Assembly (NCBI GenBank): GCA_002786025.1
Contig: NHNW01000010.1
Span: 558,001 to 622,000, forward strand
DNA from: Zasmidium citrigriseum
Lineage: Eukaryota > Ascomycota > Dothideomycetes > Mycosphaerellales > Mycosphaerellaceae
DNA length: 64,000 nucleotides
Direction of reading: 5' to 3'
Below, piece by piece: positions 43,308 through 54,668 of this stretch. Below the pieces are notes generated by a model. The model saw nothing but the letters and a program-made list of their open reading frames with translations, was not told where the DNA came from and did no database searches. The translations under genes were made by a program, and so were the position numbers. Position 1 is the first letter of the stretch. The number at the start of each line of letters is the position of its first letter.

Positions 43308-43403
43308 GTACAGTGGCCTACGTAGCCAGAAGCTTCAACTGTTTGCAGTCTGGGCAAAAGGGTATCCAACGTCTCTCTGCGCTGTAATCTGTCATGTGAC
43401 TCA

Positions 43404-45753
43404 TTACTTCCTTGGACCTCTGGCTCTCCTCAGGCTTCCCATGTCGAATTCGCCTTCTTCCGTGCCGCTATCTCCGAAGGGACTCTCGTTACCTTTCTTC
43501 GCAGGCGTTCGAGACGTGCTTCGACTCCGCTCCTCTTCACCAAACAGCGAAGCGTGGGTCTTCTTTTGAGCTTGCGAAGGAGTGGACATGGTATTGTGCG
43601 GATCTTGCTCGGTTTCCTGGCCGAGCATGAAAGAATAGGCACTTTGTTCGAGCCGTGGACGAGGTGCAGATGTTTTGGCATTTCCATCTGGCGACTGCTC
43701 AAGATCTGCCGTTCGTATGCTTGAGTCTGCCGCATGAGTGTCTGTGTCTTGTTCAACTGTTATTGCAGGTCGTGTCTCGTTAGATGAAAGATTGAGGTCA
43801 GAAAAGTCCTCGAATGTGGATGGGTCGGCAAGTCCTCTGCGGTCGTAAGCAGCCGGTGAAGTTGGCCCCAAGCCGATCCGAGAAGGCGAGGAAACACCAG
43901 GTGTAGTCGATGGCTTAGCTTCGAGCGAGGCGCGTGGAGATAGTGTCCCTTTCTCAGTAATCTCGTCTGGCACGGTCTCTCGGCTAGAGGATGGCTCATC
44001 TTTCGCTGCCGCTTCATCCTCAGGCAATGCCAGGCTAGGCTCCTCGAGATATACCTGCACAAATTGCACCTTGGCAATCGCTGTGCTGAGCTTCTCTATC
44101 GTCTCAGACTGCTGCGTCTGGGCACCTTCCTTGCCTTCTTCTGCCACCAGCTTTTGGTATTCCCAGAGCTCGTTGACGGCTCCAGACAGCAATTCTGCGA
44201 GTCGCTTATTACGCAGCTCAAGATGCTTCAGCTTCTCAAAGAGATGTCCTGTGCCCGGACGTCGCCACGGAGGGGTGGCAGGTGCTTGTGAGTCGCGAAT
44301 TTCTTGAGCCTTCTTGTGGACTTCATCGACAGCGCTGCGGACCGCTTTTCCGATGCCCAACTTCTCACCCCTCGCATATATGTTCTTTGCAGTGTTTTGC
44401 AGAATAGCTTCAATGTTGCGAGGCTTGCCTGGAGTTCGAGGTGGTGACAATCCGGTCTTGCGTCCAGTAGTTGTGAGACCAGAGAACGTTGTGATATTCC
44501 TCTGCAAAGCAGGTGGTGTTGTCGGTCGGCCTGAGGACAGAGGCCTCCCGGTATACTTCAGAACCAAATAGCTGCCGCCATCCTTGTTCATATGGTTACG
44601 AAGGTAGATTGCGTCCAGCCCGAAAGTCTGAGCTGGGAAGTCCCTGTCTTGCTCCGGATACTTCAACAAAAGACCCAACGCGGCATTGTAGTCAGCATCT
44701 AAAAGATGCCAGCGGATTCGAAGTAGCATGGCCAGACATATGTGGTCTACAAGTTCGAGTGACGAGTCCTCGGCGAAGATGACATCCCAAAGCGCCAGAA
44801 CATCGTCGAAGTCGAACTCGCGTCCGAAGAGCAATCGAATCCACCGGATGAGGAATACCTGGGGAGGAATGTCAAGTCCTTCGAGGTGCTTCATGAGCTC
44901 AGGATCGACCTGCGGTAAGAGCTCGTTGAAGATGTGTCTGCTTCTCGCAGCGATTGACACCGGCCCCTCTGACAGATACTACACACAATGTCAGCCAAAT
45001 CAGTCAAGTGCTAGGCTGGAACGATTAATCAACATACAAAGGTCTTCGCGCTCTGCATGACCTGACCGAAGATCGCAAAAGTGTCATGCTCGATATGGTC
45101 CGCATCGAAGACCGCTTTGATGGTACTGTCTTCGCCGAGAGTCTTGCTTCCCTCGCCCATGTCCACGGCGTCACTCTCAATCACCCAAAGAATCGGTGCT
45201 GCAATTTCATGCATACCCTGCCTATAGCCAACATCCGGGTTCAACTTGCAAAACACGAACAGTACGTCGAGCAAGATTCGCTGAGTCTCAGGCTGCCGAA
45301 AGTACGGCGTCTCAGGCATACACCGCTCGACATCTTGCCGGATCTCAGCGCGAAGCTCTTCGTCCTTGTGAGCTTGAGCCCAGGGAGATGACTTTCATTT
45401 CTTAGCCACCGTCAGACGAGAGTTTAAGAAAATCAAGATAGACTAGACCATACCTCAGTCTCTTGACTCAGAGGGTCGAATTCAGCGCCCACGTCATCTG
45501 GGTTGTCGATGAAGCGGAAGAAATGTGATCGCAGAGAGTTGTAAGCAGATCTCGATGCTGCGAGAATGCGGAGCCATTCTTCAGCATTCAGACTGTCATT
45601 GAAAAGCAAGAATGCCTTCCAGCAAACAGATCGCAGCCCAGTGGTCGCTATCGAGGAGTTTGAGTCCAGACGGACGGCATCTTTAAGATCGCGGAGGCTC
45701 GGATAGTTCTGGAGTTCCTGCCAGCTCTCTCTGGCAATCTCCAGGCTCCGCAT
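43404..45753 (-). CDS. TBC-domain Rab GTPase-activating protein (TBC1D5-like)
   Basis: Rab-GAP that stimulates GTP hydrolysis on Rab GTPases in endosomal traffic; TBC1D5 acts on Rab7 with retromer. Three exons (45753-45454, 45391-45038, 44978-43404) encode 742 residues. The TBC domain spans roughly residues 30-330: GLRSVCWKAFLLF (motif related to RxxxW), the catalytic-arginine region seen here as DVERCMPETPYFRQ, the YRQGMHEIAAPIL motif carrying the glutamine finger (YRQGM), and FLIRWIRLLFGREFDFDDVLALWD. After about residue 360 the protein is long, acidic and Ser/Pro-rich, with one predicted coiled coil (KLKHLELRNKRLAELLSGAV). It converges with GST, 96 bases apart. The bipartite position of the TBC motifs matches TBC1D5. 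Confidence 0.9.
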
Positions 45754-46045
45754 CCTCTCCTTGTGAGGTTGAGTGAGTTGTTTGCTCTGTGCTTTCTGTT
45801 CTTCGATGGGCTGCGGTCTGAAGTACGAGCGGCGCTAGCTGCGGGTCGCCCCGGCATCAAGTGACAGAATATGGAAGGATCGAGAGATCGATAAGATCGA
45901 TAAGTGCGTAAATTTGTCGATTTAGAGACATTGATGTTCATGAAGCTCATGTTTGCATTCGCTAATGTACGTCCGCTGAAGGCGGCGAAAATGTCGTGTT
46001 GAATGTCGCTTTTATGTCACCACGTGCACATCTACATCTGCTTCT

Positions 46046-47347
46046 CTACGCAGCTGCAGACGCCTCGGTTGCCACGCTAGCATTCGATGCCATTGCAGCA
46101 CTGTCAGCCTTCACTGCAGCCCAGCTTGTTTCTCGGTATCCACCTCGCTCGAAGCTCTTCATAGGCACCAGACCATACCGATCAAACATCGCTTTATCCT
46201 CATCCCAGCCGTTGCACTCTGTGGTCAACATCTTCTCGCCAGTGAAGACAGCGTTGGCACCAGCTGAGAAGCAAAGAATCTGCTCGGCCTCGCTCATCGT
46301 AGTACGGCCAGCAGCAATACGAATAATTGTAGCTGGCATCACCAACCGTGCGGTGGCGATTGTGCGCAGAATGGCATCAAACGAAATACGCTTCCGGTTT
46401 GGGCTATCACCCAATGGAGTACCTTTAATGGGGACCAGAGCATTGACAGGGAACGATTCTGGGTGTGCCGGCAATGTGGAGACCGTGTAGATGAGGCCAA
46501 CATGGTCTTCTGGCTTCTCACCTAGGCCAAGAATACCACCAGAGCAGACGTTGATTCCAGCGTCACGAACGTGTGACAGGGTCTGCAATCGTTCGTCGTA
46601 ACTTCGGGTGGTGATAACCGAGGGGTAGTGTTCTCTTGATGTGTCCACGTTGTGATTGTATGCTGTGAGACCGGCAGCCTTCAACTCCTCGGCTTGGTTC
46701 TGGTCAATCATTCCGAGGGTGACGCAGACTTCCATGTCCATGGAACGGATGCCCTCAACCATTGCCTTGACATTCTTGAGACTGGTCTTGCGACCCCGCA
46801 TGTCTCGCCATGCAGCGCCCATGCAGAATCGTGTACTACCGTTGCTCTTTGCTATCCGTGCAGCCTCAAGAACGGAATCGACTGAGGACATTTTGGTGGC
46901 CTTGAGACCGGTGTTGTAACGGGAAGATTGGGCACAGTATGAGCAGTCCTCGCTGCAACCACCAGTTTTGATATTCATCAACGTGCACATTTGAACGGCC
47001 GAGGGCGAGTGGAATCGTCTGTGGAGTGTTCCCTGTTGAAGAGCGTGTTAGTCACAATTGCTCGCCCATATATCCGAGCAGGTGTCATAACATACCGACT
47101 GGAAAGCAAGCTCCATGAGAGGAGTGTTGTAAATTTCCCGGATCTCATCCTTGGTCCAGTCGTGACGTGGAGTCCTCGCATTGACGGCTTGCCATAGTGC
47201 ACCTTGGGCTTCTGGTGCTGGAGGAGGGGTCGCCGAGATGGGAGCGAAGGTATCGTTGACGGGGGTGGAAAACGAGCGGGTGCACGTTGACGCCGAGGCC
47301 TGCAGCGAGCGAGCGGTGGCCCGTCTGGAGAGGAGAGTCAGCGACAT
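46046..47347 (-). CDS. BIO2: Biotin synthase, mitochondrial
   Basis: Radical-SAM enzyme that inserts sulfur into dethiobiotin, using a 4Fe-4S and a sacrificial 2Fe-2S cluster. Two exons (47347-47096, 47032-46046; 63-nt intron) encode 412 residues. The start at 47347 is preferred over an in-frame upstream ATG at 47413 because it gives a typical Arg/Ser-rich mitochondrial presequence (SLTLLSRRATARSLQAS). The radical-SAM triad is GGCSEDCSYCAQS (CxxxCxxC). Further conserved blocks: RFCMGAAWRDMRGRKTS, YNHNVDTSREHYP, CSGGILGLGEKPEDHVGL and RIAAGRTTMSEAEQILCFSAGANAVFTGEK. The Ala/Ser-rich tail is variable. The exon junction sits just before LHRRFHSP. No other biotin genes are in the window. Confidence 0.96.
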
Positions 47348-50041
47348 GCTTGGGGTGAGCGGAGAGTGTGTGAAGAGCGGAGGGAAATGGCTCACACCGA
47401 GCTGGGCAGTCAAGTGTGTTGGTGAGGGCGTTGCTAGCAGCAGCTTGGGTCCACCGCGCCTGGCATTGGACGTGGGGTTGTCGTTTTACTTCGCATCGCT
47501 GCGGTGAGAATGGTCAGCCAGCCAATCACTGTCGCCGTTTTTATTCCCATCCGCTTTTTGCCGAAGAGACGCAGAGAGGCCCCTTTCCAATTCACCTGGA
47601 GACAGTCATCTTCGCATCGACAACGACTTCTCAGCCTGACGAAAAGACAGCGAGCACTCCCGGCTTCTGCGTACCTGCATCGTACTTCCTTCGCGCCCGA
47701 CATGTCTCGACAGTGCCGCCTCTGCTTATGTGCATCTCTACGCATTGGCAGCTGGCCACCACTGATTCAGGATATACCAACGCATCCTCGAATACATCCA
47801 TGGATCACTGTGCAAGGTCATGGCCCAAAATGTCGATGAAGATCATCTTCGCCTCTTGTTGAGGCGATACTGGCTCGGATGAGGCATTGTCGAACGCTGC
47901 GAATGGGATGCTACGCGCATTGCTGACCGCGCTCTCAAAGTCATTCAATGCAGTGCATGTTTCGGACTCTTCGCCAAAAGGACCTGCGTCGTAACTGTTT
48001 GCTGCGATGCGACATCACTCGTGCGCAACATCTGCTCGTACGAGAAAGTGGCTGCAATCCTCGTTGGAGAAAAATGCAGTCTCACTCCGCCATCCCAAAC
48101 TCAGGCGTGCGGTCCTCAGAAAGGCCGTCAAGTGGTCCCGGGCATCTTCAAAGAACTCAAAATGACGGCATGGCGTGCTGGGAAGGCTGCTCTCCGATGT
48201 TGTCGCGGTCGATCGTCAAGGTGGATCTTACGACGTACGACTTCCTGGAACGAAAGCCAGACCAACTGTGGCCGGAAACCTCATCACCCGTCCACTTTGC
48301 ACAGTTTCCACATCTTCCTGGATCCCAGGATCTCTCAGAATCGTTCACCGACTTTGTCACTATTGCAGCCGGAGATTTTGTCTTGCGACCCAGAAGAGTG
48401 GACTGAAACAATAGCCGCAAAGTCTCGGTCTCGCAAAACTATAGCAGAGCTTAAGGGTTTGATTTGATCGTTTGCCCCGAACGCCACATCATGTGTCTCC
48501 ACTGACTCGCACAGCATCGTCTGCTCTGATCAGCAAGGAGGCTCGTTTGCATAGGGCAAGATGACATGGCATAGGTGACTGACGAAGAAACCAGCGTGAC
48601 ATTCCTTCAACTCGAGGAAATTACTGCGATTTCGTTGACGATTGGGCCATTCGTCGAGTCGGTCACATTACTCGCAGCATGTCGACAACCAAGGCACACG
48701 TCTACCCTTTACATCCTTGACGACTCCAGGCTCACCACTGAGCACTCCTGAAAGACAATGTTCTTCCACGGAAGTTGAAGACAAGACACGATGCCTGCAC
48801 GTGGAGAAATGATCAACGCATCCTCCCGCCGCATGCGACCTGCAGCTACCACATTGGGGCCGAAGACGTGGAGCACAGGAGACATCTTTCCGGGCATCGG
48901 GCGCCTGGACGTAATCACTTGCTCAACAAAGCACATGCAGCACGACTCACGATAGGATTCCTGATATGCATGGATTACTCAAGGCTCAAGGAGAGTCCCT
49001 GCTGAAGCCGATCTACACCAGATTTGGGTGGCGTCAGCCCTGGACTGACTCCGGATCAAAGGCCCGAACCTTGAAATCACCCTACGAACGGTTTGCCTCC
49101 AGCCACGCTCATCAGATCCTTTGAAGTTCACCGATTTTTCGTCAGGGGACATTCCCGGTTTCATGTGTTGGCAGCGCGACGACACGACAATATCTCTTCG
49201 TGATCAACCTTTTCAGGCTCACGAGTTTGAGATCCACCAAAGCACAATTAAATTCAAGGGCATTTGACGACGCACAGCCTGCCCCTTTCGGGCTTCTCGT
49301 CCTCTCGCTCGTATCACTGTGGAGCAGATCAACAGACCTCAGTTGGTATTATTGAAACACGACCACAGGCCGAAAGAAGTCATTGGGATCCCTGCTGCCC
49401 CTCGACCGCGCTGGTACCAGCACATCTTGCACAGCTCTTGCTCCTATAGACTGAACAAGTGCCTGCCTTCCAAGACACCTGGACGCCACCCCAAGGGAAG
49501 GAGCTTCCGAATTGCAGGGTATCAAATCCATGTTGCTCTACCAGGCTGCTCGACCAAGGAGTCAAAGTAGGTGGAGCATAGCTTGGCTTCGTCATGCCGC
49601 CACTCCTCAATATGAGCAGCAAGTGATCCATGTCGGCGCATCTCCATGGTCTCTTTGCCATGACTGTGCACCAACCAATCGACGCAGGTGTTTGTGGAGG
49701 AACTTACGAGAGCGGACTCCAAGCTTTGTCCCCTTCAGGTCTTGGCTAAACACGAATCATCCTCACTGCACATACATCTGATGAAACTTGGATGGAGCCT
49801 GTAGCCTTGGCCTCATCAACATCATTTGCTTAGGTTGCACTCCAGTCGGACGCAAAGGAGATTGTTGTCCGACGATCTTGGACGTTCAGGTAAGCTCAGT
49901 CCACAACCTCGAAGGTATAAGAAGTTCTCGTTCTCCGGTCATTTTTCACATCATCAGCCCAACACAACTCAGCAGCTTCAACAACCTACATCGTTCAATC
50001 TTCTCTTCTACCACTCACTACGAACACCACTCTCAGCAAAA
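47348..50041. other. 2.7-kb stretch with no confident gene; possible gene remnant at 47.7-48.5 kb
   Basis: By far the longest gene-free interval here. Frame 47724 onward (plus) reads protein-like for about 250 codons but is broken by at least two stops (near 47769 and 47879), so at most it is a decayed or heavily spliced gene. The rest shows only short frames. The right end carries the hydrophobin promoter. Confidence 0.4.
49916..49921 (+). promoter_or_regulatory. TATA-like element upstream of the hydrophobin gene
   Basis: TATAAG lies 121 bases before the hydrophobin ATG and is followed by a long CT/CA-rich leader, the arrangement often seen in strongly expressed fungal structural genes. Inferred from position only. 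Confidence 0.35.
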
Positions 50042-50497
50042 ATGCAGTTCACCACCATCGCCGCTGTTCTCTTCGCCACCATGGTGGCTGCTGCCCCAAC
50101 TGAGCAGTACCTCCCTGAGAAGGGTGACGGCTCCGGTTCCAACCTCTGCTCCAACAACATGAAGGCAGCTTGCTGCAACGGCGAGAGCAGCCCCAAGACC
50201 GACAACGGAATTGGTGTCCTCAGCGGTATCTTGGACGGTGTCTTGAGCGGCAACTGCGCTCTGTCCGTCAGTACGTTTTCCTCTCTATGCGAGCGTCCAT
50301 ACGGGCTCGCACTCTTCTGGTCGTCGAAGACATTGCTGACACTCAACAGTCAACGGCCAGTGCAGCCAGGGCAACATTGCTTGCTGCCCAACCTCCGGCC
50401 AGCAGGTAAGAACACTCCTTCCAGACGTCCTCTACACGAGCTGACATTACTCTAGGGCCTCGTCAACGTTGGCAGCATCTGCGCTCCCATCCTCTAA
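50042..50497 (+). CDS. Hydrophobin (class I-type spacing)
   Basis: Small secreted amphipathic protein that self-assembles at air-water interfaces and coats aerial hyphae and spores. Three exons (50042-50270, 50350-50405, 50456-50497) encode 108 residues with a signal peptide (about 1-18, FTTIAAVLFATMVAAA). The eight cysteines follow the hydrophobin rule: C36, C44-C45, C72, C81, C88-C89, C104. Spacings C3-C4 of 26 and C4-C5 of 8 fit class I rather than class II. The C3-C4 loop is Gly/Leu/Val-rich (GIGVLSGILDGVLSG), typical of class I amyloid-forming loops. Intron 1 (79 nt) splits codon Ile77, just before C5. It stands alone beside a long gene-poor interval. Confidence 0.95.
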
Positions 50498-50974
50498 AGG
50501 GTCGAACCGAGAGTTGATAGATTGGGGATGGTTGAACAGAACGGATGTGATGGACCGGCCTTTATGTAACATCACATTGACCAGAGCATACTGTTCATCG
50601 CTGTTGAGTTGTGCATATCTAGATTAATGGTGTTGTTGCATTACTTGTTTGTTGTTTGACGACTAGTATCGTCAAAAGAATTCTTTCTTTCGAACGATTG
50701 ATTCCATTTCTCAAGGCTTCTTCCTCACGGCTGCCTTTTCGATTCATTCGTACAGTTCGTACATTCAAAAGTGTCCAAGTCATTCGACGAGTCGATTGGT
50801 GAAGTCGACTCGTAGGTTTATTTTTAGCTTTGAATCCCAACGGCTGGGCGGCGCCGCGGCTCACGGCCCGCCAATTGTTGCTATGGCGACGACCACAACA
50901 GACTCTCGATGGCGGATAGCAGCATTCCTGACAATCTCAAGGGCATTCCTTTTTGACGTTGTACAGACATTGCG
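50498..50974. other. Intergenic region, hydrophobin 3' end and GH5 promoter
   Basis: 477 bases. AT-richer sequence after the hydrophobin stop fits a 3' UTR. No coding signal seen. Confidence 0.4.
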
Positions 50975-53290
50975 ATGCCGAGCTCCCATACTCCTCGCGA
51001 CTCGCCTGCTCGCCGGGAGAGGCGGCGACGAACACATCATCGGACAGACAGCAATGGCGAGCTGCTGGGACGTTACGACCGAGACCGAGAGCGGGAACCT
51101 GGCAGTCCCACCAAGAACAGGCCGAGGAGGGAACGACGTGAACGACGAAGCTCGAGAGCACCCGACTCAGAGTATACGCAAACGACTACTACCGCTCTGT
51201 CTTCTGGTCAATTAGCGCAGCTTGATAAGCTCAACCGTAAACTTGGCTGGAACGAATACGAAGGTGTCTCTCGCCAACGGCCGCATGATGACGACGAATT
51301 GACGAGGGCGGAGTATGATGCAGACCGAGAGCGAGAGCAGGAAGAAAGAGAGCGTGAGCGTGAGAGACGGCGGCATGAACATCGAGAGAGGAAGAGGCGG
51401 CGTCGGGAAGAAGAAAGGGAGCGACTAGCGGCGGAGGGAGGAAGTCTGGCATACGAACATCCCAGTCACCGGCGGAAAGCAGACAGAGATTCACGAAGAG
51501 TAGCGAGTGGACAATACTTGGAACGAGGACGCGGCTCGTCAGCATACTACAGCGATAAGGACGATTATAGAGAGGATATTCGACGGCGGGATGGACCTGG
51601 CAGCAGCGACCTCGACTACGACAAAGACGAGCAACGCAAGAAGAAACGACGGAAAAAGATCTTCATTGGTGTGGGCATAGTCATTGTGCTTCTGGCCATC
51701 ATAATACCTGTCGCGGTGGTCACATCGCAGAAGAGCAACTCGAAATCATCTTCGGGTGGTTCAGGAGATCCTGGAGACTCCAGCTCTGCACCAGCAAACA
51801 GCAATCTGGACGGCGTTTCAGAGGATGACATACCGAAAGATGTCCAGGGTACATGGCTGGATCCATTCACCTGGTACGATACCACGGACTTCAATGTCAC
51901 GTACACGGGCGCAACAGTCGGCGGCTTAAGCGTTATGGGATTGAACAGTACCTGGGACGACAGTAAACGAGCGAACGATAATGTGCCGCCTCTGAACGAG
52001 AAGTTTCAGTATGGGAGCATGCCGGTCAGAGGAGTCAACGTGGGCGGCTGGTTGAGCATAGAACCTTTCATCACGCCGTCCTTCTTCTCTGGATACAGCA
52101 CTCACGACAACGTCGTCGACGAATACACTTTGACACAGAAGCTTGGAGCGTCCAATGCCAAGACGACTTTGGAGAAGCATTACTCTTCCTGGGTGACGGA
52201 ATCAACATTCGCGGACATCCAAGCTGCGGGATTCGACCATGTGCGAATACCCTTCTCGTACTGGGCAGTCATCACCTACGATGGCGATCCGTATGTGGCC
52301 AACGTCTCGTGGCGGTACTTGCTTCGAGGCATTGAGTGGGCTCGAAAGTACGGCCTTCGCATCAATTTGGACCTCCATGGAGCGCCAGGTTCTCAGAATG
52401 GATGGAATCATTCGGGGCGTCAAGGTACCATTGGGTGGCTGAATGGAACGGATGGCGATTTGAATGGGGACCGCACCATCGACATCCACAAGCAACTGTC
52501 AACGTTTTTCACCCAGCCCAGGTACAAGAACATCGTCACAATGTACGGCCTGGTCAACGAGCCACGCATGGTCGAACTGGATACCGACACGGTGCTGGCA
52601 TGGACTCAAAAAGCAGTGGACGCCATTCAAGGTAACAACTTCACCGGCATCGTGGTTTTCGGCGACGGATTCATGGGCCTGGACAACTGGCAGGGGAAGC
52701 TCACAGGAAACAAGAATCTGCTGCTGGACGTCCATCAATACGTGATCTTCAACGTCGACCAGATTGTGCTCAACCACCATGACAAGATCAACTTCGCTTG
52801 TGGTGGATGGACGGCACAAGCCCAACGATCGCAGAACACGGCTACTGGATTTGGACCGACTTTGTGTGGAGAGTGGTCGCAGGCCGATACCGATTGCGCC
52901 GAATACCTCAATAACGTTGGGGTAGGGTCACGATGGGAGGGCACGCTGAACATGGTCTCCACGCCTGGTGGCAGCAGCGATGGGAGTGTGTTGACACCAA
53001 CCTGCCCGACCAAAAACAACCCCCGATGCTCCTGTGACGGAGCGAACGCAGACCCCAGCAGCTATTCAGATGACTACAAGAAGTGGCTGCTGATGTTCGC
53101 CGAAGCGCAGATGCACTCCTTTGAGCAGGGCTGGGGGTGGTTCTACTGGACGTGGCAAACCGAGAGCGCACCGCAGTGGAGTTACAAAGCGGCATTGGCG
53201 GCAGGCATCATGCCCAAGTTGGCATATCAGAGGGATTTCAACTGCTCGAGCGACATTCCGCAGTTCAGTAGTTTGCCGGAGAACTACTGA
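50975..53290 (+). CDS. Membrane-anchored exo-beta-1,3-glucanase, GH5 (ExgD-like)
   Basis: Type II membrane glucan 1,3-beta-glucosidase that trims cell-wall beta-glucan. Intronless, 771 residues, close to ExgD-type enzymes. Residues 1-228 are cytosolic and extremely rich in Arg, Glu and Asp, with a run of RERERE repeats. One transmembrane helix (about 229-250, IFIGVGIVIVLLAIIIPVAVV) follows a KKKRRKK stop-transfer. A Ser/Gly/Pro linker leads to the GH5_9 barrel: RGVNVGGWLSIEPFITPS, HVRIPFSYWA, LRINLDLHGAPGSQNGWNHSG, VNEPRM with acid/base Glu529, DVHQYVIFN, and CGEWSQADTDC with nucleophile Glu633. The catalytic part is complete. Substrate preference comes from the family. Confidence 0.93.
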   Translation: MPSSHTPRDSPARRERRRRTHHRTDSNGELLGRYDRDREREPGSPTKNRPRRERRERRSSRAPDSEYTQTTTTALSSGQLAQLDKLNRKLGWNEYEGVSRQRPHDDDELTRAEYDADREREQEERERERERRRHEHRERKRRRREEERERLAAEGGSLAYEHPSHRRKADRDSRRVASGQYLERGRGSSAYYSDKDDYREDIRRRDGPGSSDLDYDKDEQRKKKRRKKIFIGVGIVIVLLAIIIPVAVVTSQKSNSKSSSGGSGDPGDSSSAPANSNLDGVSEDDIPKDVQGTWLDPFTWYDTTDFNVTYTGATVGGLSVMGLNSTWDDSKRANDNVPPLNEKFQYGSMPVRGVNVGGWLSIEPFITPSFFSGYSTHDNVVDEYTLTQKLGASNAKTTLEKHYSSWVTESTFADIQAAGFDHVRIPFSYWAVITYDGDPYVANVSWRYLLRGIEWARKYGLRINLDLHGAPGSQNGWNHSGRQGTIGWLNGTDGDLNGDRTIDIHKQLSTFFTQPRYKNIVTMYGLVNEPRMVELDTDTVLAWTQKAVDAIQGNNFTGIVVFGDGFMGLDNWQGKLTGNKNLLLDVHQYVIFNVDQIVLNHHDKINFACGGWTAQAQRSQNTATGFGPTLCGEWSQADTDCAEYLNNVGVGSRWEGTLNMVSTPGGSSDGSVLTPTCPTKNNPRCSCDGANADPSSYSDDYKKWLLMFAEAQMHSFEQGWGWFYWTWQTESAPQWSYKAALAAGIMPKLAYQRDFNCSSDIPQFSSLPENY

Positions 53291-54117
53291 GGAAGGCGTT
53301 TGGTGGATGTTTGATCATGATTGGAAAGCGGATACGGATACACACGAAGTAATGAGAACGAGGATTGATCGATCAACCCCAACCCTGTCCTTCTGTTCGC
53401 ACATTTTGGTGTAATGGCTCGTTCCTGCTAATGTTTCGATACAGAACTGCGAACTCCAACCCCGTCTTACCACCGCGGCTGAAGGACGCACAGAACGAAC
53501 GGCTGGAAAACAACCAACAACACCGTCAGCTGAGAGTATCTGACACGCCTTGCATCCTCACCTCCTCTTTCCAGGCGACCTACGACCATGGTCACAAGAG
53601 CAAACGAAGAGAAGAATTCCAACGACACGCGTCTCAAAGATAAGTCCTACCCATCTGGTTCGATGCTCGTGTGCCTTTTCCAGCGCCTCAATGACGTCCC
53701 CCGCAATTCCACGTCCTCCCCACGATCGTGACAAGCTTCAAACCGGACGATCACTAAAAGCTTGGCCAATGGGCCCTCGATGTGCTATCTTGTAGGAGGT
53801 ACAAGACGGTGTGAGCTTAGTAGGCGCGTAAAGCGTCATTTTTTGCTCGGCTTGCATGTGTGGTGTGGGATCCCTTTTTTGCGAGCCGGATCTTCGCGAG
53901 GGTTAGGGTGTGGTAGGGGAGGTGGTATATAGGGTCGATGGGTCCTTTTTGATGATTTACCTCGTGGTCTCTAGCAATATTGATGATAGTGACAGGCCCC
54001 ACTACGGTTCTCTAGTCCCAGGAGAGAGGAAAGCATTGGATATCATCGCCGAGGTCTGATTCAACACTGCACTCTTCAACCGAGACTCTACTTCCTTACT
54101 CGAACACTCGACCCATC
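53291..54117. other. Intergenic region with telomere-like box
   Basis: 827 bases between two plus-strand genes. Includes a GGGTTAGGGTGTGG stretch (53900-53913) and a nearby GGTATATAGGG. No gene seen. Confidence 0.4.
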
Positions 54118-54481
54118 ATGCAAGACACTTTTGCCCACGACAACAGTGACACTATGCGTGTCCGTTCATACGGCCGCGGTGGTGCTGGCAACATGCGTGT
54201 GTCTTCCATGATGGTCTTCATGTATCATTCCTTGGCTGACGGAATTCCCAGATGCTCCCACAGACTACAGCACGCTTTTCGCATCAAGCAAAGAGAGTGA
54301 CGAAGGTACGACGTCTCGAACGTGCTCAAACACGACCGATAGTTGCTGACATGGTCTCTTCACAGGTCGTTCAAGGCGTCGAAGTTCAGCCTGGTCCCGC
54401 CGGTCGACAAGTACTACTTCCAGCGCATCATTCATTGACAAGATCCTTAGACGCAAATCGACGACTAGTGATGGACGATGA
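54118..54481 (+). CDS. DUF3602 small fungal protein (GRGGAGN motif)
   Basis: Member of the fungal DUF3602 family of short, disordered proteins of unknown role. Three exons (54118-54196, 54252-54305, 54366-54481) encode 82 residues. The signature RSYGRGGAGNM occupies residues 17-26. An acidic Ser-containing middle follows, then a basic Ser/Arg-rich part (SRRRSSAWSRRST) and a final amphipathic helix FIDKILRRK. Introns of 55 and 60 nt have GTGTGT and GTACGA donors; both junctions fall between codon bases and restore one frame. Family members usually carry more than one GRGGAGN copy, but only one is seen here. No signal peptide. Confidence 0.78.
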
Positions 54482-54668
54482 TCGAAGGACCTCATTAGCG
54501 ATGTCTAGTCTCTCTCGTCATTGGCGTGTTAACGGAAAAGGAGCATCACGGAGTTCATCGGTCAGGATTAGGTACGAATGAACGATACCATGATACATCT
54601 TAATCATCTGTCTCCCTTCATAACTCCATAACGCCCTCGCTCAAACACTCAACTCAACATCCGCCAAC

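Noticed and set aside
47348..47413. Upstream in-frame ATG for biotin synthase (47413)
   Set aside because: It adds 22 Pro/Leu/Ser-rich residues before a typical mitochondrial presequence; the ATG at 47347 fits better.
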